NCBI RefSeq assembly: GCF_914768045.1
Contig: NZ_CAJZCD010000007.1
Location: forward strand, 45,768-109,767
DNA length: 64,000 nt
Source of the DNA: Snodgrassella communis
GTDB taxonomy: Bacteria; Pseudomonadota; Gammaproteobacteria; Burkholderiales; Neisseriaceae
Direction: 5' to 3'
The position numbers were made by a program, and so were the translations under genes. Each line of letters begins with the position of its first letter. Position 1 is the first letter of the stretch. Below are positions 30,207 through 39,379 of the stretch, piece after piece. Under the pieces are notes generated by a model. The model made no database searches. It was not told the origin of the DNA and worked only from the letters and a program-made list of their open reading frames with translations.

Positions 30207-31109
30207 ATGCAGCCAGCACCTTCTCCGAACTGGATACTGTGGAATGAATTTTTCCAGCACCTACAGCAACGCGGCTTATCACCGTTAACCAGCTCAGCCT
30301 ATAACCGTGATCTGATTCAGCTAAGTCAGATTTTGCCCACTAACCTTACCTCCACCGGCATTACTCGCCTGCATCTGGTTGGCGCACTGAAAAAGCTCAG
30401 TGGCATGGGTGATAAGCCTGCCTCACTGGCACGCAAACTGAGCACTTGGCGCACTTACTTTAATTTTCTACAACAGCAGGGGCAAATTACCACCAATCCT
30501 ACCAGCAACATTAAAACACCCAAAGCAGGCGCGCGCTTACCCAAAGCAGTACCGGCTGAAAAACTCAATCATGCTTTTGACCAGCCCACGGCCAGCGATC
30601 CCTTATCGCTGCGTGATCAGGCTATCTTCGAACTGCTGTATGGCAGTGGTTTACGCTTGGGCGAACTGGTACAACTGGATTTACACCACCTGATGCTGGA
30701 TGAACACTGGGTACATGTGCAAGGTAAAGGCAACAAACAGCGTCAGGTTCCCTTAGGCCAAAAAAGTATCGCAGCCTTACAGCGCTACCTGCCCCACCGC
30801 TACGCAGTTGCCGGCGAAAACGCGGTATTTACCAGCCAGCGTGGCACACGCCTGAGTGCACGCCAAATTCAGAATCGCCTGAATGTCTGGTCGATTACCC
30901 ATAGCAGCGACCGCCACCTATCTCCGCATATGTTGCGGCACAGTTTTGCCAGCCATGTGTTACAAAGTGCTCACGATATCCGTGCCGTACAAGAGCTGCT
31001 TGGCCATAAATCCATCAGCACCACCCAGCAATACACCAAACTGGACTTCAACCATCTGGCACAAATTTATGACAGCACCCATCCACGCGCCAAACGTCGT
31101 AACAAATAA
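30207..31109 (+). CDS. xerC: Tyrosine recombinase XerC
   Basis: A 300-residue site-specific recombinase that, with XerD, resolves chromosome dimers at dif. The catalytic set is complete: R150 (GSGLRLGEL), K in KGNKQRQVPL (about 174-178), H241 and R244 (HMLRHSFASH), H267 (LLGHKSISTTQ) and Y276 (QQYTKLD). The N-terminal SAM-like domain occupies residues 5-100. It starts immediately after the thioesterase stop. XerC rather than XerD is inferred from the fragment HSFASHVLQSAHDIRAVQ and the chromosomal context. Confidence 0.92.
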   Translation: MQPAPSPNWILWNEFFQHLQQRGLSPLTSSAYNRDLIQLSQILPTNLTSTGITRLHLVGALKKLSGMGDKPASLARKLSTWRTYFNFLQQQGQITTNPTSNIKTPKAGARLPKAVPAEKLNHAFDQPTASDPLSLRDQAIFELLYGSGLRLGELVQLDLHHLMLDEHWVHVQGKGNKQRQVPLGQKSIAALQRYLPHRYAVAGENAVFTSQRGTRLSARQIQNRLNVWSITHSSDRHLSPHMLRHSFASHVLQSAHDIRAVQELLGHKSISTTQQYTKLDFNHLAQIYDSTHPRAKRRNK

Positions 31110-31359
31110 CCGTTTAATATCTGAACCTGCTTATACTTAGTTAAACCCAATCCATAATCGCCATTATCACTTTGCTGAACATGCTGGGACAGTTATTCCC
31201 AGAGCAAGAGATACTGCTTATCAGCAAAACTGCCCAAAATCATTCTTTAATCTGGGCAACGTTGCATCAATGGCAATGGTAGATACACACAAATCCACAT
31301 CAAATATGCCTTTATAATTATTCTACAGCATCAGATATTACTTCCCCTGTGCTCACTGA

Positions 31360-31545
31360 TCTGGCCGTTTTCATGACCACAAAGTGCATGAAAAATTAGG
31401 GTTTAAGTATAGACTTGTAAAAAGAAAAAAATATACTTTTCAACTCGATTGTTTCAGTTATTTGCCATTATTTATTAACCAGTCAGACCTAGTTAAATTC
31501 CGCTTAAAAAAACTGAACAACTCAACTACCAAGCTTTTTAAGTAA
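31360..31545 (+). pseudogene. Possible acetyltransferase (GNAT) C-terminal remnant
   Basis: An open stretch of 61 codons with no start, entered after a TGA. It reads HDHKVHEKLGFKYRLV near its beginning, which resembles the C-terminal HxxLGFK element of GNAT acetyltransferases. The remainder is unlike a GNAT, and its end overlaps the ClbS-type gene on the other strand. I regard it as a possible remnant only. The rest of 31110-31521 shows nothing else. Confidence 0.3.
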
Positions 31546-32034
31546 TGCCGTCAATCGACCGGACGCATTTTTATACGGAGAAGATGTATTCAGTTGAATC
31601 ATTCGTCCTCGCGTGTATTTACCATACCAAGTAACCTCATATAAAGCTTCATTACTAAAGCCTTCAATAAGCTTGATTATGTCATTTTTATTTTTGTCCA
31701 AAAGACGAAGTAACGCATTATAATCATTTATATTTTTGTAGTCATAATAAAATTTCTGCGCTAATTGTCCTAATTCATTCCACTTAAAACCGACTTCAGG
31801 AAAAATGATTTCCTGCCCTTTCTCTTCCTGAACATGCCAAGACAATACTAATTCTCCCCAGCCAATTAAATAAGAAACCAATTGTGCCACACTCATCGTA
31901 CTGCCTTTAACATGTCCTTGCATAAGAGGTTCAAATGCCTTTTGCGCAGGAACAGACATCAATTTTTTGATTAATAATGCATAATTCTTATTTATCGCTT
32001 CTATTAATTCATTTTTGGATTCAGGTATTGCCAT
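31522..32034 (-). CDS. ClbS/DfsB-type DNA-protecting (colibactin-resistance) protein
   Basis: A 170-residue DinB-like four-helix-bundle protein of the ClbS/DfsB family (DUF1706). It carries the characteristic stretches SVAQLVSYLIGWGELVLSWH, IIFPEVGFKWNELGQLAQKF and TRGRMIQLNTSSPYKNASGR, which I recognise as closely similar to ClbS. ClbS is the cyclopropane hydrolase that inactivates colibactin and protects DNA in producers and neighbours. I chose ATG 32034 because GGAGGAG lies directly upstream. No colibactin synthesis genes are nearby, so this is a stand-alone resistance gene. Confidence 0.85.
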   Translation of the reverse strand: MAIPESKNELIEAINKNYALLIKKLMSVPAQKAFEPLMQGHVKGSTMSVAQLVSYLIGWGELVLSWHVQEEKGQEIIFPEVGFKWNELGQLAQKFYYDYKNINDYNALLRLLDKNKNDIIKLIEGFSNEALYEVTWYGKYTRGRMIQLNTSSPYKNASGRLTALLKKLGS

Positions 32035-32080
32035 AGTCTCCTCCCAGTGGTCTATTCTGCATATTTCCAACTATTCTGTT

Positions 32081-33226
32081 CTATACCGCGCACAATAATT
32101 CTACTGCCTGTTGCAGCGTTTCCTGTTGCTTGGCAAAACATACCCGCACACACTGCTGGCTAAAACCATCATGATAAAATGCTGCCAAAGGTATCGTCGC
32201 CAGCCGGTGCTGAATCACTAGCTCACGCACAAACTCATTTTCTGGCGCAGAACTGATGGCACTGTAATCCAGCACAATAAAATACGTTCCCTGAGGCACA
32301 TACACCCTAAAGCGCGAATCATGCAAACCGGCCAGCAGAAAATCACGTTTCTGCTGGAAAAACCGGCCTAAATTTTCATAGTGTGACGCATCGGCCAGAT
32401 AATCAGCAATAGCATACTGCGTGGGGGTATGCACACTAAACACATTAAACTGATGTACTTTGCGAAATTCTGCCATAAGTGCCGGCGCAGCTACACAATA
32501 ACCTACCTTCCAGCCAGTTGCATGTAACAGCTTGCCAAACGAACCCACAACAAAAGTCCGCTCGCGCAGCAGCGGATGTCTTAACAGGGTTTGTGGCTGA
32601 ATATCATCAAAAACCAAATGCTCATACACCTCATCACTTAGCACAAAAATATTATGGTTCTGCACCACCTCAGCCAAAGCAGCAATGTCAGCCATACTGA
32701 ATACCCGACAGGCCGGATTATTCGGATTGTTCACAATAATCAGCCGCGTACGCGGCGTGATTAATGATTTAACATAATCCCAGTCTACAGCAAATTCCGG
32801 TGCAACCAGTCGTACCGGTCTCATCGTGCCACCAAACAAAGTTACCGCGGGCGCATAACAATCATAAGCGGGTTCAAAACTGATTACCTCATCACCCGGG
32901 CGAATCAATGCAGCAATAGTCGTAAAAATCGCCTCAGTTCCTCCCGCAGTAACCGTAATTTCCTGCTCAGCATCAACAAGCAGCCCATGCACCCGCTGGA
33001 ACTTTTCCTGAATGCGCTCACGTAATACGGCCACACCAGTCATCGGCGCATACTGATTAGTACCGGCACCTAAATAACGCTCAACCAACCCGATTAACTT
33101 CGGATCAACCGCATAATCTGGGAATCCTTGTGACAAATTCAGTGCACCATGTTCTGCCGCCAGTGCCGACATCACACTAAAAATTGTTGTCCCCACCGCA
33201 GGTAACTTAGAATCCAGAGTCAACAT
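32081..33226 (-). CDS. PLP-dependent aminotransferase (methionine aminotransferase, YbdL type)
   Basis: A 381-residue fold-type I aminotransferase. It opens with LNLSQGFPDYAVDP, the signature of YbdL/kynurenine-oxoglutarate transaminases. Other motifs are TAGGTEAIFTTIAAL, VNNPNNP (PLP phosphate pocket) and SDEVYEHLVFD. The Schiff-base lysine is K233 in GSFGKLLHATGWKVG, and the C-terminal VRVCFAK provides the carboxylate-binding Arg. It likely transfers the amino group of methionine or aromatic amino acids. Start ATG 33226 or the GTG one codon before. Confidence 0.88.
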   Translation of the reverse strand: MLTLDSKLPAVGTTIFSVMSALAAEHGALNLSQGFPDYAVDPKLIGLVERYLGAGTNQYAPMTGVAVLRERIQEKFQRVHGLLVDAEQEITVTAGGTEAIFTTIAALIRPGDEVISFEPAYDCYAPAVTLFGGTMRPVRLVAPEFAVDWDYVKSLITPRTRLIIVNNPNNPACRVFSMADIAALAEVVQNHNIFVLSDEVYEHLVFDDIQPQTLLRHPLLRERTFVVGSFGKLLHATGWKVGYCVAAPALMAEFRKVHQFNVFSVHTPTQYAIADYLADASHYENLGRFFQQKRDFLLAGLHDSRFRVYVPQGTYFIVLDYSAISSAPENEFVRELVIQHRLATIPLAAFYHDGFSQQCVRVCFAKQQETLQQAVELLCAV

Positions 33227-33365
33227 CACTCACACCAGAAAAAAGAAACATAATATGGCGACATGCTTAAATTAACAATAAATTTATCTTTCGCAACAAA
33301 AATAGTACAATCAATTACCTAATATGAATAAACCAAATAACTAATATACTAACAACACTCACATC

Positions 33366-34106
33366 ATGAAAAAAATCATTTTAGTATTATGTCTTAGCCT
33401 TGGTCTGACTACCTCAGCCGTGGCCGAACATGCCCACTGGGGTTATCAAGGCGATAACGCACCGGAAAACTGGGGTAAAATAGCTGATGCGCATACTTGC
33501 GCCACTGGTAAAACCCAATCGCCGATTGACATCTTTGCCAGCAAAACCAACCAGCAATTACCCAAACTGAAATTTAACTATCGTCATGCCAACATTAACA
33601 AAATAGCCAACCACGGCCATTCACTTCATTTTTACTTTGGCTCAAACAGCACCCTTACCTACAACAACACAGTCTACACACTGGTTCAGTTTCACGCCCA
33701 CGAACCAGCTGAGCACACCATCAATGGTGTACGCTATCCGCTAGAATTACACTTTGTCCATCAGGCAGCCAACCACAGTCATCTTGTAGTTACCGTATTT
33801 GTAGAGGAAAGCAAAGAAAACTCCTATTTTGAAAAAATGGCCATACTCAAAGAACTGGCCAAAAATAGTAACCAAAACACCAACATCTTATTCAATCCGG
33901 AACAACTTTACCCGCACAACCGTAGTTACTACCGCTATACCGGCTCACTCACCACCCCGCCATGCAGCGAATCAGTAACATGGATATTATTCCGGCAACC
34001 CATTACCCTGTCGAAAGCAGAAATCGAAGACATCTCCCAATATTTGGCCAAAAATAATAACCGCCCTATCCAGCCACTGAACAACCGCATTATCGAAAAC
34101 AACTAA
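33366..34106 (+). CDS. Periplasmic alpha-class carbonic anhydrase
   Basis: A 246-residue secreted carbonic anhydrase with a signal peptide cleaved after AVA (residue 20). Catalytic zinc ligands are H110 and H112 (VQFHAHEPAEH) and H129 (LELHFVH), and the proton-shuttle/support motif is QSPIDI. The Cys in DAHTCATG and in TTPPCSES probably form the conserved disulfide. It interconverts CO2 and bicarbonate in the periplasm. Stand-alone gene with its own terminator. Confidence 0.95.
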   Translation: MKKIILVLCLSLGLTTSAVAEHAHWGYQGDNAPENWGKIADAHTCATGKTQSPIDIFASKTNQQLPKLKFNYRHANINKIANHGHSLHFYFGSNSTLTYNNTVYTLVQFHAHEPAEHTINGVRYPLELHFVHQAANHSHLVVTVFVEESKENSYFEKMAILKELAKNSNQNTNILFNPEQLYPHNRSYYRYTGSLTTPPCSESVTWILFRQPITLSKAEIEDISQYLAKNNNRPIQPLNNRIIENN

Positions 34107-34122
34107 ATCCACATAACTTACT

Positions 34123-34160
34123 AACAGTCAGGCCTAACCACATAACGCCTGACTGTTTTA
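34123..34160 (+). terminator. Terminator of the alpha carbonic anhydrase gene
   Basis: Perfect 11-bp arms AACAGTCAGGC (34123-34133) and GCCTGACTGTT (34147-34157) followed by TTTATC, 17 bases after the stop codon. Confidence 0.85.
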
Positions 34161-34658
34161 TCTATCTGATACTAGCCACTTCCTGCATATCGACCAAAAT
34201 ATTGGTTTACTAATTAAATATTTCCATACCAACAACAACTTCAAAATCACCACCTCAATCAACCAGTCGCCCAAAATAATAACTGTCTGTTTGACATATT
34301 GGCGCGTGGATCAACCATAATACCCATCATATCAAAAGCCCTCACAGCAACTGTGGCAACAACAAGGTTTCACACCCAGCCTCACCATCGACAACCAATA
34401 AAAAATATTATCCCTACTTGGGTAAAACCGTATTCGGATCTGGCCGCAATATATATTTCAGCCTCAAATTATCATCCTGATTGCAACATATTCCCTATCC
34501 ACCAGCTCAGATAAAAATCATTCGGGCAGACCTAATTACAACAATCCCCTTAATCACCTGATAAATTAACCAGCCATCAACCAGAGAAAATGTTATTCTA
34601 TTTACCAATCAAACTACTTAACTCGGACAACAGGCTTTCAGTGTCCCCAGAAAAACAC
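34161..34658. other. Intergenic region with no clear gene
   Basis: About 500 bases. An open frame at 34299-34514 has no ribosome site and an improbable composition. A stretch near 34300-34400 reads like a coding remnant in one frame (YWRVDQP..., then broken by stops), but I could not assign it. Confidence 0.35.
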
Positions 34659-35249
34659 ATGCAAATTACCACACTACTCTATCCAAATTTTGAAACACTG
34701 GATGTATTTGGTCCTGTAGAAATATTTGGCAAAGTACCAGATTGGAATATACAGTTTTACACCCAGAACGGCGGTCCAGTCAGCAATCAGGATGGCGTGT
34801 GCATTGCTACCGAAAGCTTTACTGCCATCCCGGCAAATATTGATACACTTTTTATCCCCGGCGGACAGGGCGCCCGCATCCTGATTCAACACACCGATTT
34901 TATAAACCAGCTAAAGTTACTGGCGCAAAAAAGCCAGTATGTACTAACCGTATGCACCGACAGCGCCCTGCTGGCCAAAACAGGATTACTCAATGGACGA
35001 CGGGCAACTTCCAACAAACGTGCCTTCGATTGGGTAAAAACCTCATCATCACAAACCCATTGGGTAGAAAAAGCCAGATGGATAACAGACGGTAAATACT
35101 ATACCTCTTCCGGCATCAGTGCCGGCATGGACATGGCCTTAGCATTCGTACAAGACAGAGTCGACAAAAATACCGCCCAGCAAATTGCAACCAGAATCGA
35201 ATATCACTGGCAGCAGAACAGCCAGCAGGATGAATTTTGTCCAAAATAA
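34659..35249 (+). CDS. DJ-1/PfpI family protein (isonitrile hydratase-like)
   Basis: A DJ-1/PfpI-superfamily protein opening with YPNFETLDVFGPVEIF, typical of the family. The nucleophile elbow carries Cys in LTVCTDSALLA, and the second signature SSGISAGMDMALAFV is present. The position where relatives have THW/TTH after GRRAT here reads TSNKRAF, so hydratase activity may not be retained. I placed the start at 34659 from the family N-terminus; an upstream ATG at 34590 is possible. No operon partner. Substrate unknown. Confidence 0.82.
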   Translation: MQITTLLYPNFETLDVFGPVEIFGKVPDWNIQFYTQNGGPVSNQDGVCIATESFTAIPANIDTLFIPGGQGARILIQHTDFINQLKLLAQKSQYVLTVCTDSALLAKTGLLNGRRATSNKRAFDWVKTSSSQTHWVEKARWITDGKYYTSSGISAGMDMALAFVQDRVDKNTAQQIATRIEYHWQQNSQQDEFCPK

Positions 35250-35429
35250 AGCACAGCCACCCTAACAGCAATAGCTAAATAACACATAAAGCATTATCAT
35301 ATTAGAACAGAAAATCACCCACCTGATTTATCCGTAACCCGAACCTTTTTCATTTACACAGAATAACACCAGCCTGCGATACCATAAATACCCCCAAGCA
35401 GCCCAGTCAGAGCTAACTAGGAATAAACC

Positions 35430-36461
35430 ATGCTGTTAAACGAACAACAAAAAATTGGCCTGTTTTTCGTCGTACTGTATTCAATATTTTTCATCATATT
35501 TATGCAGACACACCTCATGTCCGGGGTTATTTCTGGCTTACTCACCTATACCCTTACCCAGAAGCTCGAAGATTTTCTGGCCAGAAAAATGCACCGCTGG
35601 GGTAACAAAGCAAAACTGTTTTCCGTATTACTGCTCTCACTGCTCATCATGGTTTTACTGATTGGCAGCTTTGGCTATCTCATCAGCTGGGTCATCAGCG
35701 TAGCCAAAGACCCGCAACAAACCCTCACCCACATTCAAAACCTATTTAACAGCATAGCCAACTCCCTGCCTAAAGAACTGAGTAATTATCTGCCTGATAA
35801 CCTGATTGAGTTACGTGCCAACGCGCTAAACTTCATCAAAGAACATGTCCTATATCTTCAGTCAGTAATCAAACAACTATTCCACTCACTACTTATCATC
35901 ATCATCGGCATGATTATCGGCTTAATAGCGGGCTATCAACAAAATAAACGCAACATCACCGAGACTTCCTCCACTTCCACCATCTACATGCAGGCACTAA
36001 AAGACGGTCTTGACCGCCTAATACTCGTATTCCAGTACGTCGCTTTCTCGCAAGTCATAATCGCCCTGTTTAACACCATTATGACTGCTATCTTCCTGCT
36101 TGTTGTCTTACCCCTATTCGGCATCCATCTGCCATTTAGCAAAAGCCTGATACTCGCCACCTTTATACTTGGCCTGATACCCATCATCGGTAACCTGATA
36201 GTTAATACCATCATGTGTCTGGTGGCCTTTACCATCTCATTCTGGATTGCCGTAATCGTACTGGCATACCTAATCATTATTCACAAAGTCGAATACATAC
36301 TGAATGCCAAAATAGTAGGCACCAGAATCCATGCCGGCATCTGTGAGCTACTTATTGCCATGGTACTGTCCGAAACCCTGTTTGGCGTAATCGGGCTGGT
36401 ATTTGCGCCTATTTTCTATGCTTTTCTGAAACTATCGCTAAAACAGCTCAAACTTATCTAA
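35430..36461 (+). CDS. AI-2E family membrane transporter
   Basis: A 343-residue polytopic inner-membrane protein of the AI-2E (PF01594/YhhQ-PerM) family. Three N-terminal hydrophobic segments are followed by an extracytoplasmic helical region (about 75-145) and then five spans. The C-terminal motif GLIPIIGNLIVN and the final KIVGTRIHAGICELLIAM are characteristic. Family members export autoinducer-2, protons/sodium or unknown substrates, so the substrate is not inferred. AGGAA lies seven bases before the ATG. Confidence 0.88.
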   Translation: MLLNEQQKIGLFFVVLYSIFFIIFMQTHLMSGVISGLLTYTLTQKLEDFLARKMHRWGNKAKLFSVLLLSLLIMVLLIGSFGYLISWVISVAKDPQQTLTHIQNLFNSIANSLPKELSNYLPDNLIELRANALNFIKEHVLYLQSVIKQLFHSLLIIIIGMIIGLIAGYQQNKRNITETSSTSTIYMQALKDGLDRLILVFQYVAFSQVIIALFNTIMTAIFLLVVLPLFGIHLPFSKSLILATFILGLIPIIGNLIVNTIMCLVAFTISFWIAVIVLAYLIIIHKVEYILNAKIVGTRIHAGICELLIAMVLSETLFGVIGLVFAPIFYAFLKLSLKQLKLI

Positions 36462-36543
36462 TCCCGCTATACACCTGACAATAAAAATCAGCATCAATGA
36501 TTTTTAATCACCGCAGTACTCATAGCATTCAGCATTAGATAAC

Positions 36544-36576
36544 AGGGTCTAAAAAGACCCTATAAAAACTTTTTGT
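36544..36576 (+). terminator. Weak hairpin after the AI-2E gene
   Basis: Arms AGGGTCT (36544-36550) and AGACCCT (36555-36561), followed by ATAAAAACTTTTT. A short stem with an imperfect T-run, so a terminator only with low confidence. Confidence 0.4.
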
Positions 36577-36884
36577 CTTAACTCTAGCCTGCATCTTCGC
36601 GTTTGTTTGCCTATTTGAATACGTTTAATCTGCTTCCTATACAACTCAATCAAGCTGCTTTTAATCGAACCATATATGCCTGATATTGCTACATTTATGA
36701 CATATTCGTATTCAAATACATAATCGAATGCTGCTTGATAAGCATCTGAATCTACATCAGTATAAGGGGTGAATTTCTGATACTCATATTTTTTCTTTTT
36801 TTGTCTATCAGCAAAATTTTTCTGCTTATTTGGATTTATTGTGTTCCGAATCCAATTCCATTCCCTTTAAAATACTTCAACCAT
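36549..36884 (-). pseudogene. Degenerate small gene of unknown function
   Basis: On the minus strand a frame from an ATG at 36884 meets TAA at 36867 and then stays open for about 105 codons to a TAG at 36549. The open part reads REWNWIRNTINPNKQKNFAD, then a Lys-rich run, then YQKFTPYTDVDSDAYQAAFD. That is protein-like and charged but unfamiliar. It stands directly downstream of the leucine-rich-repeat gene on the same strand, so it may be the remnant of a partner. No function assigned. Confidence 0.35.
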
Positions 36885-36975
36885 GCTTAAATGGATATCC
36901 AGAGATTTTTACTAAATTCAGGTAACCATCAGTTGATGATTACCTGAATCAAACAATCACATAGACCAGCAGATA

Positions 36976-38685
36976 TTATTTAACAGATAGTTTTTGCTGC
37001 AACTGCGCAACACAATCTCTTGCTGCCTGTTTAAGTTCACTGGCTTCTGGCTTGTAAAATTCTTTGTCAGCATACTGTTCGAATTGTTCCAGATTGCCAA
37101 TGAGGAATTCATTCATAAAAATTTTAAACTCTTCATGCAGATAGGCAGCAAAAATTGTTTTCTTTTTAGAAGTACAGTTTTTTCGATAGGCAATGTTTTT
37201 TATCTTGTTAAGGCTCAGACGTAGCCATCTGACATCCAAATTTTCAGGCAAAGATCTGATGGCAGTATTTTTTAGATTTATGCCATGACTAAGTTTCAAA
37301 TTATTCGGCAATTTAGTGATTTTAGTGTCATGCAGTAGTATGCATTTTCCTACTTTCAAACCTGCTGGCAAAGATTTAATTTTGGTTTTGCTTATATCCA
37401 GTGTATCACCTACATATAGATTGTCTGGCAGTTTTTTTATTTTGCTTTCACTTATTCTTAAATCAGTTTCTATGCGCAGATTATCAGGTAAATTTCTGAT
37501 TTTGGTACCAGTTAAAACCAGTTCATTTATTTCTTGTAGATTTTCCGGTAGCCTGTCAATTGCGGTAAAACTGATATTCAGTCCATTTTTAACATTGAAA
37601 TTTTTGGGTAATTTTTTAACTTTGGTTCCTCGCAAATCTAGAGTACCGCCAACGCTAAGGTTTTTTGGCAGCTTTTTAATTCCAGTCCATTCAAGATATA
37701 GTGCCCCGCCTACATTTAAATTTTTTGGCAATTTCTCAATCTGCGACTCCGCCAGAATTAAATCACCATTTATGCTTAGATTGTCTGGCAATTTTTTGAT
37801 ATCGGAAAATTCCAGATTTAAATCATTTCTTATTCTTATATTATCTGGCAGCTTCTTTAGGCTGTAAAAGGTTAAATTCAGATTATTAAATGTGCCATTA
37901 TAATTTTTCAATAGTTGATAGATTTTTGTGTCTGCCAAGGACAGCCAGCCGTTTACTGTAAGATTTTCCGGTAACTTTTTTATTTTTGTGCCATCCAGAG
38001 TCAAATTTCTATTAATAGTTAAATTAGGCGGCAATTTTTCAATATCAGTGCCACTTAAATACAGACTTCTCCCTACAACCAAATCATCAGGAAGTTTGTT
38101 TATTCTAGTATTATGCAGATTCAGGCTGCCGGCCACATTGAGATTTGCCGGAAGTTTATTAATTTGTGTATTGCTTAAATCCAGATCACCATTTACCTGT
38201 AAATTATCAGGTAAAATATTGATTTTGCTATCTTTCAGACATATACTGCCTTTTATATTGAACTTGTCTGGTAATTTGGTAATGGCGGTTTCTGAAGCAT
38301 CAAGATTACCGACTACAGTTAAATTTTCTGGCAATTTCTCAATTTTAGTGCAATGTATACTCAAATCACCATTCACTGTTAAATCTTCTGGCAATATTGT
38401 GATATCGGTATAACTCAAATACAGATAACCGCCAACCTTTAAATCTGCCGGTAGTTCTTTAATTTGTGTACGTCCTAAGCATAACTTCCCTTGAACAGTC
38501 AAATTATCAGGCAGCTTTTTTATTTTAGTAGAAGATAAGGTTAGACCACCATACACTGTTAAATTAGCAGGTAAATATTTAAGATTAGTTTGAAAAAAAT
38601 TTAGATTTTGATGTACGCTGATAGCGTCATTTACAACCGTATATTTAATGCCTTTTTCATCCAATATTTTTATAAATTTTTCCAT
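36976..38685 (-). CDS. Leucine-rich-repeat protein of about 23 twenty-residue repeats
   Basis: A 569-residue protein built almost wholly from a 20-residue unit with consensus KLPDNLxVxGxLxLxxTxI, so the DNA has a 60-bp period. About 23 units cover residues 36-495; unit 12 (LLKNYNGTFNNLNLTFYSL) is degenerate and one residue longer. The unit resembles the LPxxL repeats of YopM/IpaH-type bacterial LRR proteins and similar repeats in phage proteins, and should form a solenoid. No signal peptide and no membrane span. The N-terminal cap (1-35) and C-terminal 70 residues are non-repetitive; no ligase or other catalytic domain is seen. Likely a protein-binding scaffold or effector; function not assignable. 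Confidence 0.85.
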   Translation of the reverse strand: MEKFIKILDEKGIKYTVVNDAISVHQNLNFFQTNLKYLPANLTVYGGLTLSSTKIKKLPDNLTVQGKLCLGRTQIKELPADLKVGGYLYLSYTDITILPEDLTVNGDLSIHCTKIEKLPENLTVVGNLDASETAITKLPDKFNIKGSICLKDSKINILPDNLQVNGDLDLSNTQINKLPANLNVAGSLNLHNTRINKLPDDLVVGRSLYLSGTDIEKLPPNLTINRNLTLDGTKIKKLPENLTVNGWLSLADTKIYQLLKNYNGTFNNLNLTFYSLKKLPDNIRIRNDLNLEFSDIKKLPDNLSINGDLILAESQIEKLPKNLNVGGALYLEWTGIKKLPKNLSVGGTLDLRGTKVKKLPKNFNVKNGLNISFTAIDRLPENLQEINELVLTGTKIRNLPDNLRIETDLRISESKIKKLPDNLYVGDTLDISKTKIKSLPAGLKVGKCILLHDTKITKLPNNLKLSHGINLKNTAIRSLPENLDVRWLRLSLNKIKNIAYRKNCTSKKKTIFAAYLHEEFKIFMNEFLIGNLEQFEQYADKEFYKPEASELKQAARDCVAQLQQKLSVK

Positions 38686-39379
38686 TTGTCTAAATCTGTG
38701 TAGTTATAAACATTAATAAAATATGATATAGAGCTTATTCAGATTATTTATGCACATGTAATATTCATTGACTCAATGACATTAATGCAAAAATAATTTA
38801 ATAAGCATATTAAATAAATATAATTTGTAATCAGATATCACATGATTTTGTGTATTTTTCTTCAAAAAAATAATTATTATTTATTTGAGAAAGAAATAAA
38901 CATGTGCAGATTAGCCGGAATCGCGCTGCTTTTGTGGTTGTTGAAAGAAAGAAAATTAATACAGCTACAATATAGAAATAATACATTGCTGAAAGTTGTT
39001 TAACTGCTAGCTCTAGCAGTAGTGAGGTACTGTAAATGTACACCAAAGAATAATATGTGTAAATATTATTCTAATGATAAATAGCCATTATTTGCGCAGT
39101 GTTGGTAAAAAACATCTTAAATAGTCATCCATACATTGCTGCCAGAACTTATTCAGGTAAATTATATTGTTACGTTTTGATGCTGGCTAACATCCTTTGC
39201 CGCTAAAAATTAGTGATGCTTTATTAATCTACTCTCGGTTTAATACAATCAGGCTATAATTACAGTAAGTTGCTCACACATGAGTTATTAATTAATGTAG
39301 TCAGACTAGACAGGTGGCGCACTACTGCCTGATTGCTGGTTATTGCTTTGTTTTATTTAAAAATCATTACGGATAGTTT
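38686..39379. other. Long AT-rich intergenic region
   Basis: About 690 bases between the divergent LRR gene and galE. The only longer open frame (38831-39046, minus) starts at TTG without a ribosome site and is not convincing. GGAT six bases before 39380 is the galE ribosome site. Confidence 0.4.

Noticed and set aside
38831..39046. 71-codon hydrophobic frame on the minus strand
   Set aside because: Starts at TTG with no ribosome site, composition follows AT-rich noise, no neighbours suggest a function.
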